NCBI RefSeq assembly: GCF_019448085.1
Contig: NZ_JAGFNZ010000002.1
Location: 62,001-126,000 of the forward strand
Reading direction: 5' to 3'
Source: Caproiciproducens faecalis
GTDB taxonomy: Bacteria > Bacillota > Clostridia > Oscillospirales > Acutalibacteraceae
Length of the DNA: 64,000 nt
Positions 47,921-55,425 of the stretch are shown here, piece after piece (within the stretch, counting starts at the first letter, position 1; every line of letters begins with the position of its first letter). Made by a program: the position numbers and the translations under genes. The notes under the pieces were generated by a model. That model was not told where the DNA came from and ran no database searches. It was given only the letters and a program-made list of their open reading frames with translations.

Positions 47921-47957
47921 ACTAAAATAGCTTAACCTATTTTAGTGCAACTGTCAA
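47921..47957 (-). promoter_or_regulatory. Probable amt promoter with dyad operator
   Basis: TTGACA (47952-47957) on the minus strand with a weak -10 (TAAGCT, 47929-47934) at 17 bases. A perfect ten-base inverted repeat ACTAAAATAG with six-base spacer (47921-47946) overlaps it. Confidence 0.5.
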
Positions 47958-48022
47958 GAGATAAAAATTGAAAGCAACCGTTGAATATTTTTATGCCTTT
48001 TATCTGCCCGTGCAGAAACCCA

Positions 48023-49012
48023 TTAAAGGAGCGCGGCGCCAATAATCCCCGCGTCGTTTCCGAGCGCCGCCCGGATTACCCTGGGCGCTTCTACCAGTTC
48101 CCCGCCAAAGCAGTAATGGCAGACATACGCGTTGATGGGATCCAGCAGGCGCGCCCCCTCGTTGCAGATTCCGCCGCCGAGGATCACACACTCCGGACGG
48201 AAAATATTGACAAAATCCACAACCCCTTCGCTAAGATAGGACAGATAGGCGTCTACCACCTGCCGCCCTGTTTCGTCGCCCTGCCTTTCCGCTTCAAACG
48301 GAGTCCGGCCGCTGATCCGTTCCGGATCACCGCCGCACAGTTTCCAGATCAGCGACTCCGGGTGCTGCTGAGCGGCGCGCTTCGTCTGCCGGATCAGCCC
48401 GGTGGCCGACGCATACGCTTCCAGACAGCCGTGCCGCCCGCAGGTACAGAGCTCTCCGTCCTTAACAATCACCGTATGACCCAGTTCCGCACCCGCGGAA
48501 TGACAGCCGGAAAATATTTTTCCGTCCAGAACTACACCGCCGCCTACGCCGGTACCCAAAGTAATCAGGACGGCATTTTTACACCCCTTTGCCGCACCCG
48601 CCGCCACCTCGCCCAACGCCGCACAGTTCGCATCATTACTGAGCCTGCAGGGCAGGTTGATCCATTTTTGCAGGTCGGCCGTCAGGGGTACATCCTTCCA
48701 GCCCAGATTGTTCGAGTACACCACGGTTCCCGTTTCGGAGTCGCAAATTCCCGGGCTGCCGATTCCCACGGAGCAGCACTCCCCGGGGGAAACTCCGGCA
48801 ATCTGAAGCGCCGTTTTAACGGCTTTCTTCATATCCTCCACAATTTCCTGATAAGGACGCTGCGCCCCCGTGGGAATGGAATGTTTAGCGGCGATATGGT
48901 AGTTTTCATCCACCACTCCTACCGCAATATTAGTGCCCCCAAGGTCGATTCCGACCCGGTACGCAGGTGAATGGGAAACGCTGCAGGCCGGTTTTGGCTG
49001 CGTCCCTTCCAT
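48023..49012 (-). CDS. ROK family sugar kinase (glucokinase-like)
   Basis: A 329-residue kinase with the phosphate loop GIDLGGTNIAVGVVD, the catalytic Asp in SNDANCAALGE, LGTGVGGGVVLDG and the zinc motif ELGH...CTCGRHGCLEAY. It lies 121 bases after the CUT2 binding-protein gene with a hairpin between, so it probably phosphorylates the sugar brought in by that transporter. Glucose or another hexose is the likely substrate. Confidence 0.9.
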   Translation of the reverse strand: MEGTQPKPACSVSHSPAYRVGIDLGGTNIAVGVVDENYHIAAKHSIPTGAQRPYQEIVEDMKKAVKTALQIAGVSPGECCSVGIGSPGICDSETGTVVYSNNLGWKDVPLTADLQKWINLPCRLSNDANCAALGEVAAGAAKGCKNAVLITLGTGVGGGVVLDGKIFSGCHSAGAELGHTVIVKDGELCTCGRHGCLEAYASATGLIRQTKRAAQQHPESLIWKLCGGDPERISGRTPFEAERQGDETGRQVVDAYLSYLSEGVVDFVNIFRPECVILGGGICNEGARLLDPINAYVCHYCFGGELVEAPRVIRAALGNDAGIIGAALL

Positions 49013-49088
49013 TTTTCATTTCTCCTTTCAGAAACACAGCCCGGCTTGTTTTACCGTCAAACGCTCGGGCAGTGGTCCATACAGAAAC

Positions 49089-49114
49089 AGGGTCACTGCG
49101 TGAACAGTGACCCT
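49089..49114 (-). terminator. Intercistronic hairpin after CUT2 binding-protein gene
   Basis: Perfect ten-pair stem (AGGGTCACTG, 49089-49098, with 49105-49114), six-base loop, short T-rich tail on the minus strand. It separates the binding-protein gene from the kinase gene. Confidence 0.7.
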
Positions 49115-49133
49115 ATCATGCATTTCTGAGATA

Positions 49134-50120
49134 TTATTTAACCGTATCCTTGTTCAGTACAGAAACGCCCGTGTCAACTGATGTCTTTTCAATGGTTTCG
49201 CCCTTGACCGCTTTCACGGCAGCCTTCATGCCCTCATAGCCCATGACGTCCGGATTCTGAGCCATTGCGCAGAGCAAAGAACCGTCTTTAATCAGGGAGA
49301 AGATAGAGTCGGACTTATCAAAGCCGACGCCGACGATATCTTTCTTGCCGGAACCTTTGATTGCATTGCCAACGCCGACTGTGCTGCCTTCGTTCGCACC
49401 GAAGATACCAACGGCACCTTCTGTTATGTAGTTGTCTGCAATATCCTGTGATTTTGTTGCATCGCCTTCACCGTACTGAGTCTGGAGGAGGGTGTAGGCC
49501 TTGCCGTCAAACGCTGCGCGGAAGCCTTTTTCACGGGCTACTGTGGAAGCTGTGGCGGAGTTAACATTGACAATACCGATTTTGCCGTCTTTCTTTCCGG
49601 CTGCTTCCAGTGCTTTGAGCATTTCTTCGCCCGCTGTCTTGCCGGCTGCTTCGTTGTCTGTTGCAAAGGTGGCAACGCCTTCGGTCTTTGCCGGGGAGTC
49701 TACATAGATGATTTTGATTCCCTTTGCTTTTGCGTCTTCCAGAGAAGCGGAGATCGCGTCGGGACCGTTTGCAGCAATCATGATCGCATCCGCGCCGTCG
49801 GCGATGGCGTTGTTTACACGCTCAATCTGCTGTGCGTCGTCTTTCTTGTCCGGAGCCATCCATTTGTACTCAATGTTGCCGAGTTCTGCAACTGCCTTCT
49901 GCGCACCCTTGTCAACAGAAACCCAGTGCTGATCCAGACTGTCCATGGTAATCAAAATAACTTTGATCTTTTTGTCGGAAGCCGGAGCCGCCGCTGAGCC
50001 TGCGTCCGCCTTAGATGCGTTGTCTGCCGCGGATGCCGGGTTAGCTGCCTGGCCACAGCCAGCAAATGTGGTTACTGCCAAAGCTGCGCAAAGTAAAATA
50101 GCCAAGATCTTCTTTTTCAT
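49134..50120 (-). CDS. Sugar ABC transporter substrate-binding lipoprotein (CUT2, RbsB-like)
   Basis: A 328-residue lipoprotein with lipobox FAGC (Cys about 21), an Ala/Asp-rich linker and a ribose-binding-like domain (KVILITMDSLDQHWVSVDKGAQ, DGADAIMIAANGPDAI, GIFGANEGSTVGVGNAI). The sugar is not determined. Gene order with the ATPase and permease upstream is ATPase-permease-binding protein. Confidence 0.93.
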   Translation of the reverse strand: MKKKILAILLCAALAVTTFAGCGQAANPASAADNASKADAGSAAAPASDKKIKVILITMDSLDQHWVSVDKGAQKAVAELGNIEYKWMAPDKKDDAQQIERVNNAIADGADAIMIAANGPDAISASLEDAKAKGIKIIYVDSPAKTEGVATFATDNEAAGKTAGEEMLKALEAAGKKDGKIGIVNVNSATASTVAREKGFRAAFDGKAYTLLQTQYGEGDATKSQDIADNYITEGAVGIFGANEGSTVGVGNAIKGSGKKDIVGVGFDKSDSIFSLIKDGSLLCAMAQNPDVMGYEGMKAAVKAVKGETIEKTSVDTGVSVLNKDTVK

Positions 50121-50162
50121 TACATTAAGCCTCCCTAATTTTTATACATTAAAGCGTTCGCT

Positions 50163-51197
50163 TTAACTTTCTTTTTGTGCAGGAACCAGTTTCGTATTGT
50201 TCTTTGCCTTCTTCGGTTTTCCGGTGCGGATGACCACATCCAGCAGGACGGAGATGACGACGATGGTGCCGATGACGATATTACGCATGGCAACCGGTGC
50301 GCCGGCAAACTGAAGACCGTTCTGCAGTACGCCCCAAATCGCCGCGCCGACCACCGTGCCAACCAGAAGTCCCTGGCCGCCCAGAGTGGAAACACCGCCG
50401 ATGACCGAAGCCGCTACCGCGTACATTTCATACATGTTTCCGGCATCCATGGTACCCATACCGGCGGTGGCGCTTGTAATCAGTCCGACCACTCCGGCGC
50501 AGAATGCGCTCACGATGTAGACTTTAATGGTCGTGCTGTCCGTGTTGATACCGGACAGTTTGGATGCTTCTATATTGCTGCCCACCGCGTAGATGTGACG
50601 CCCCGTGCGTGTTTTACTGAGCAGGAAGTTAAAGCCCAGAAAAAGCACAAGAGCAATCCAGATTGTGTTGTAAAGGCCGAATGTGCTGCCGTAGTAAAAC
50701 AGATTCCGGTAGCCCTGCGCCGCATCGCCGATGGCATCTGTGTTATAGTTGTTGTTCACAATCTGAGCAACGCCTCTGGCGACTGTCATGGTGCCCAAAG
50801 TAGCGATGAAAGGCGGCAGCTTGCACTGCGCAACCAGTAATCCGTTCAGGACGCCCACACCGACGCAGATGACAAGGGTAAGCAGCATAGCCACCCACGG
50901 GTTTACTCCCTTCGTCATCAGGGTAGCGGAAACCATGCAGCTCATACCGACAACGGAACCGATCGACAAGTCGATGTTTCCCGTAATCAGAACATAGGAC
51001 TGACCAATGCCGATAATCAGAATCGGAGCAACCTGCCGCAGAAGATTTCCGACGTTTCTGCCTGAATAGAAGGATGGATTTAAAACTGCGAAGACAATGC
51101 AGAGGACAATCAGGCCGGCCGTAACGGTAACAACCTGACCCATGCCCCGGATAGCCATCATTTTTTTCCACGCATTTTGTTTTTCTCGATTTTCCAT
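50163..51197 (-). CDS. Sugar ABC transporter permease (CUT2, RbsC-like)
   Basis: A 344-residue membrane protein with eight to ten helices and RbsC family blocks (GIGQSYVLITGNIDLSIGSVVG, GRHIYAVGSNIEASKLSGI, ASVIGGVSTLGGQG). It forms the channel as a homodimer. It sits 27 bases after the ATPase gene. Confidence 0.95.
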   Translation of the reverse strand: MENREKQNAWKKMMAIRGMGQVVTVTAGLIVLCIVFAVLNPSFYSGRNVGNLLRQVAPILIIGIGQSYVLITGNIDLSIGSVVGMSCMVSATLMTKGVNPWVAMLLTLVICVGVGVLNGLLVAQCKLPPFIATLGTMTVARGVAQIVNNNYNTDAIGDAAQGYRNLFYYGSTFGLYNTIWIALVLFLGFNFLLSKTRTGRHIYAVGSNIEASKLSGINTDSTTIKVYIVSAFCAGVVGLITSATAGMGTMDAGNMYEMYAVAASVIGGVSTLGGQGLLVGTVVGAAIWGVLQNGLQFAGAPVAMRNIVIGTIVVISVLLDVVIRTGKPKKAKNNTKLVPAQKES

Positions 51198-51224
51198 TTC
51201 GAACGCTCCCGACTTTATTTATTG

Positions 51225-52742
51225 CTAAATAGCTTCTTTTTGCTCATATTTGGAGTCAAACTTTGTTGCGTACTGCAGAATAAGATCCTGAGTTGCTTCG
51301 TTGGTTTCAAGCTCACCGGTGATCTTTCCGTCGCACATAACCACAATTCGATCGCTGATTCCCATGACCTCCGGCATTTCGGAGGAGACGAAAAGCACAC
51401 CGATTCCCTGCTCTTTCAGCTCGTTCATCAAATTGTAGATTTCGACCTTCGCGGCTACGTCAATTCCCCTGGTCGGCTCGTCAAACATGACTACACGGGA
51501 ATGGCGCGCCAGCCACTTGGCAACCACCAGCTTCTGCTGATTGCCGCCGGAGAGGGTCGCGGCGTCCACGTCCGCGTTTACCAGCTTGATGCTCAGGCTT
51601 TTGACCGCTTCATCGGTCATTTCTTTTTCTTTCTTTCTGTCCACTACGCCGAACTGGTTGCAGAGCAAATCCAGATTGGGCAGAGCAATGTTATCCCCCA
51701 CGCTGAGTTTGACGCACAGACCGTCTTTTTTTCGGTCTTCCGGTGCCAGAACAATTCCGCCCCGTATGGCATCAATCGGCTTGTGAATGACAACTTCCCT
51801 GCCGTCCACAAATATCTGGCCGGATTCCTTGGGGTCCGCGCCGAAAATTGCCCGTGTGGTCTCCGTGCGTCCGGCTCCCATCAGCCCGGCGATACCGACA
51901 ATCTCCCCTTCGTACAACTCCAAATTAATATTGCGAACCAGTTTGCCGGCGTTCAAATTTTTCACTTCAAAAATCTTCTTTCCCCGTTCACAGGTGACAC
52001 GCGGGAATTTTTCCTTGATTTCACGTCCGACCATGTAAGAAATAATTTCAGACATCGTCGTATCCTTGAAATCCATGGAAGTGATATACTTTCCGTCGCG
52101 CATGATAATCACGCGGTCAACAATGTTCTGCAGCTCTTCCAGGCGGTGCGATATGTACACGATTCCGCAGCCTTCCGATTTCAGCTTGCGGATGATTTTG
52201 AACAGATCGTCAATCTCGTTGGAAGTCAGCGCCGAGGTCGGTTCGTCCATAATCAGTATCTTTGCGTTGGTGGACAGCGCCTTTGCAATTTCCACCATCT
52301 GCTGCTTGGACACAGCCAGATCCCCGACGATCGTGGTAGGATCCAGATCAATGTTCAGGCGAGCCAGAAGCGCCGCCGCGTCCTTGTTCATCTCCCGGTT
52401 GGAAAGGATACCGGAATGTATTTTTTCCCGCGCCAGAAAAATATTTTCCGCCACTGAAAGGTGCGCGCACATGTTCAGTTCCTGATGGATAATCGCTATC
52501 CCCAGTTCCTGCGCCTTTTTGGGCGTTAAATCCTCGACTGCCTGATCGAAGATCCTGATTTCGCCTTCATCCTTTGTGTAAACGCCGCTCAGCACCTTTA
52601 CAAGCGTTGATTTTCCGGCGCCGTTCTCCCCAAGCAAAGCCAAAACCTCTCCGGATTTCAGATTAAACGACACATCGTCCAATGCCTTGACTCCGGGGAA
52701 ACTTTTGTGGATGTGATTCAGTTCAGCTATGTATTCCCCCAT
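51225..52742 (-). CDS. Sugar ABC transporter ATPase (CUT2, RbsA-like)
   Basis: A 505-residue protein with two fused ATPase domains. The first has Walker A GENGAGKST, the signature LAVSKQQMVE and Walker B ILIMDEPTSA. The second has GLMGAGRTE (the usual RbsA-type weak P-loop), LSGGNQQKLVVAKWLA and VVMFDEPTRGID. All expected catalytic residues for the active site are present, in contrast to the degenerate paralogue encoded upstream. First gene of the transporter operon, behind its own promoter. Confidence 0.95.
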   Translation of the reverse strand: MGEYIAELNHIHKSFPGVKALDDVSFNLKSGEVLALLGENGAGKSTLVKVLSGVYTKDEGEIRIFDQAVEDLTPKKAQELGIAIIHQELNMCAHLSVAENIFLAREKIHSGILSNREMNKDAAALLARLNIDLDPTTIVGDLAVSKQQMVEIAKALSTNAKILIMDEPTSALTSNEIDDLFKIIRKLKSEGCGIVYISHRLEELQNIVDRVIIMRDGKYITSMDFKDTTMSEIISYMVGREIKEKFPRVTCERGKKIFEVKNLNAGKLVRNINLELYEGEIVGIAGLMGAGRTETTRAIFGADPKESGQIFVDGREVVIHKPIDAIRGGIVLAPEDRKKDGLCVKLSVGDNIALPNLDLLCNQFGVVDRKKEKEMTDEAVKSLSIKLVNADVDAATLSGGNQQKLVVAKWLARHSRVVMFDEPTRGIDVAAKVEIYNLMNELKEQGIGVLFVSSEMPEVMGISDRIVVMCDGKITGELETNEATQDLILQYATKFDSKYEQKEAI

Positions 52743-52787
52743 TTAAACTCACCCGTCCTTATCTGTGAAACTCATTTCCATGTGACC

Positions 52788-52816
52788 AGTATAGCATTGA
52801 CTTTCCGTTTCCATAA
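52788..52816 (-). promoter_or_regulatory. Promoter of CUT2 transporter operon
   Basis: TATACT (52788-52793) with a weak -35 TTATGG (52811-52816) at 17 bases, minus strand. The poor -35 suggests it needs an activator. Confidence 0.6.
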
Positions 52817-52841
52817 GGGGGATAGATTTCGAATAAGGGGG
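52813..52841. promoter_or_regulatory. Two direct repeats, probable response-regulator sites
   Basis: ATAAGGGGG occurs at 52813-52821 and 52833-52841 (CCCCCTTAT on the coding strand), exactly 20 bases apart, that is two helical turns, and the nearer one overlaps the -35 of the transporter promoter. This spacing fits an AraC-type response regulator dimer such as the one encoded at 55426-57039. Confidence 0.65.
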
Positions 52842-52904
52842 TATTTCTTTTGTATTTTTATATTAATTAAATATATTTTTAAAACTCATATAATGTTTTA
52901 TATA

Positions 52905-54386
52905 CTATTTAAACAATTCCTCTAAAGTGATTGCTTCCGATTGGAAGACATGGAATTCCGAGCGCAGATACTCGCTGCTGAACCGTCCCTTTTCCAGCAG
53001 GATCAGCTTATCCGCTACCACAAGAGAGTCCGCAATATTAACCGAAAGAAAAATAACCGTGATCCCTTTTTGCTTCAGCCTGTTGATGAGTTCGATCAGA
53101 TGACGGCGCAGGTACATATCGGCGCCCGCAAAAGGCTGCACACAAAATACGATTTTGGGGTGAAACAATTGTATCCGATAGTAAATCAGATCGTACAACG
53201 ACTGTATTTTTAAATTTGTGATGTCGGTCTCATAAATTTCAGGGCCGATGAGGGGTTCGTACTCACGGGCAATGCTTCTGACAATTCTTTTGCTCAGCCG
53301 CACCCCGTTTCGCTTCTGGTCCAGAAGAAAGCACAGGTTTTCCAGATAGCTCATTTCTTTAAAGAGCATCGTGCGGATGGGGTCCTCACCGATAAAGGCC
53401 ACACTTCCCTCCAGCGCGTGCTGAGCCGCTTCCTGTGTAAAAACGGCATCCTCCAGGAAAACGGCACCGCTGTACGGATGCAGTTTTCCGTTCATGATCT
53501 GCAGAATATCTGACAAAACGGTATTGTCCATGTCGAACAGAACCGTACATTCCCCCCTGTCCACAGAAAACGTCATATTCTTCAAATTGTCCGTACAGAC
53601 ATTGCGAAAAGCGAGGATTTTTTCTTTCCCCTGACCGCCCGCCTCAGGAGCGGCAAGATCGGAAAATTCCCCTATATAATACGGAACCAGATTGTCGTTC
53701 TGAAATTCATTGCGGCCAAACACCCTCAATATTTTCCCGTCTTTCATCAGCGACATTCTGGTGCAAATCTTAAATGCTTCCTCATGATGGTTGCAAATAT
53801 ACAGGAAAGAAAAACCCTTTCGGCAGTAATACCGGAGCAGCTCATGAAATTTGACAAGGTCGGCCGCACCGATACAGTTGCTGATGTCCATGATGACAAT
53901 GAGCTTCGCGCCCATAATCACGGCGCGAAGAAGCTCCACAACACATTTTTGGTAGGAGCTCAAGTGCGCCACCAGGTCATTCCCATCAATATCCGCGTCG
54001 ATTTCTTCCGCAAACTGCCGGAACTGTTCGTTCAGAACACGGGGGCTGATTACATATTTCCGGAACCCCCTGCGCAGGACGAACACATTGTCCGCGACGC
54101 TCAGATCCTCGATCAGCCGGCTCTTCTGTTCAATGACGGCCACCTTGTTCATGGTCAGCGGGCTGTGCTGGTAATTGTTTACCAGCACCTCGTTGAAATA
54201 GACACGGCCGTAATGAATGGGCACATTCTGGCTGATGAGCTGAATGAGAGGTTCCTTTCCGTTTGCGTTGATGCACACCAGCCCCATAATCTCGCCCTGA
54301 AAAATATGCAGGTTAAAATTATCCAGCAGGGTCACCTCATCCCGGATGACGGTGACTCTTTCCAGCCTTAAAATTTCATTCTTCAT
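52905..54386 (-). CDS. Degenerate RbsA-like double ATPase, probable regulatory subunit
   Basis: A 493-residue protein with the two-domain layout of RbsA but with lost catalytic motifs. Domain 1 (about 1-245) has INANGKEPL in place of GxxGxGKST (residues 38-47), LSSYQKCVVE as signature and LIVIMDISN as Walker B, with the catalytic Glu missing. Domain 2 (about 255-490) has VLFDMDNTVL in place of the P-loop and no recognisable LSGGQ. It is co-transcribed with a histidine kinase (overlap of 11 bases) and a response regulator, upstream of a real RbsA. I infer that it docks to the permease or kinase and carries a transport signal instead of hydrolysing ATP. Homology to RbsA is clear; the role is inference. 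Confidence 0.75.
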   Translation of the reverse strand: MKNEILRLERVTVIRDEVTLLDNFNLHIFQGEIMGLVCINANGKEPLIQLISQNVPIHYGRVYFNEVLVNNYQHSPLTMNKVAVIEQKSRLIEDLSVADNVFVLRRGFRKYVISPRVLNEQFRQFAEEIDADIDGNDLVAHLSSYQKCVVELLRAVIMGAKLIVIMDISNCIGAADLVKFHELLRYYCRKGFSFLYICNHHEEAFKICTRMSLMKDGKILRVFGRNEFQNDNLVPYYIGEFSDLAAPEAGGQGKEKILAFRNVCTDNLKNMTFSVDRGECTVLFDMDNTVLSDILQIMNGKLHPYSGAVFLEDAVFTQEAAQHALEGSVAFIGEDPIRTMLFKEMSYLENLCFLLDQKRNGVRLSKRIVRSIAREYEPLIGPEIYETDITNLKIQSLYDLIYYRIQLFHPKIVFCVQPFAGADMYLRRHLIELINRLKQKGITVIFLSVNIADSLVVADKLILLEKGRFSSEYLRSEFHVFQSEAITLEELFK

Positions 54387-55410
54387 TTTGTTTCCCCGTA
54401 TCCTTTTTCAGCGGCAGAGTGATTTCCACATCTGTTCCCACGTTCAGCGTACTGTACATGCAGATTCCGTATTCTTCACCGAAAAGAAGCTTGATTCTGT
54501 TGTTGACATTGACCACGGCAATGCCGCCGTGTGCTTCGCTGTCCGGCTTGATGTAATCGAGAATCGTACGGCTCAGCTTGTCGTCAATTTCCCTGAGCCG
54601 TTCCTCCGTCATTCCGATTCCGTTGTCGGAGATGGTGATAATCAGCCGGTTGGCGGTGGTTTCGATTTTAACATGCACATTTCCGTTCCCGATTTTCCGC
54701 TCAATGCCGTGATAGATCGCGTTTTCCACAATCGGCTGAAGAGTCAGCTTCGGCAGCTTGCAGGACATGATCTCCGCTTCACTTTCGGGGTCGTATTCCA
54801 CGTTGAGGCTCAGCCTTTCGCCGAAGCGGTAGCGCTGAATAATGTAGTAATTGTTGACGTTGGTGAGTTCTTCCTCCAGCGTCACCAGATTTTCCACATT
54901 GGAAATGGTATAGCGGAAGAAGGTGGCCAGTGCCTCCGTCATTTTGGACACATTTTCAAGACCTGCGTTCAGAGTTTCCCCGCGGATCCCCTCCAGGGTA
55001 TTGTAAAGAAAGTGGGGGTTGATCTGGTTCTGCAGGGCAAGGTACTGCGCCTGTTTTTTGGTCGCGTTGACCAGCTCGTCCGTATTCATGATCTGCTCCA
55101 CTTTTTTGGTGATCTCTTCAATTTCCGGGCTCAGGAGCACCTTCTGGTCAAAAAGGGCGTCAATCGTATAACCTGTTAAGAACAGGCGGAGAACCTTCGC
55201 GCTTTCCAGATACGGCTGATAAATCCAGCGGTAAAAGACATAAGCCATCGCGCCCAGCGCGGTATATCCGCAAACAACAAAAACCACATGTTCCCCTTCC
55301 CGCACGGCGTTCACCGTAAAAGCGGTCAGAAAGACCAGCAGAAACGCAAACGAGATCAGAAACATCCAGCCAACACGACTGGAAAGATACCTTATTTTTT
55401 TGATCTTCAT
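54376..55410 (-). CDS. Sensor histidine kinase (LytS/YesM-type)
   Basis: A 344-residue kinase. Two membrane helices (about 14-35 and 42-60) are joined by only five to seven residues, so there is no outside sensor domain. The His_kinase domain has the phospho-acceptor His133 in QNQINPHFLYNTLEG, and the ATPase domain has VENAIYHGIE, ISDNGIGM and a G-rich GGIAVVNVNNR. Its gene lies between the response regulator and the pseudo-ATPase, overlapping the latter by 11 bases. The signal must come from the membrane or a protein partner. Confidence 0.92.
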   Translation of the reverse strand: MKIKKIRYLSSRVGWMFLISFAFLLVFLTAFTVNAVREGEHVVFVVCGYTALGAMAYVFYRWIYQPYLESAKVLRLFLTGYTIDALFDQKVLLSPEIEEITKKVEQIMNTDELVNATKKQAQYLALQNQINPHFLYNTLEGIRGETLNAGLENVSKMTEALATFFRYTISNVENLVTLEEELTNVNNYYIIQRYRFGERLSLNVEYDPESEAEIMSCKLPKLTLQPIVENAIYHGIERKIGNGNVHVKIETTANRLIITISDNGIGMTEERLREIDDKLSRTILDYIKPDSEAHGGIAVVNVNNRIKLLFGEEYGICMYSTLNVGTDVEITLPLKKDTGKQNEE

Positions 55411-55425
55411 ATCATCAGCCCCGGA

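Noticed and set aside
51177-52457. 426-codon plus-strand frame opposite the RbsA gene
   Set aside because: Antisense shadow of an intact transporter ATPase.
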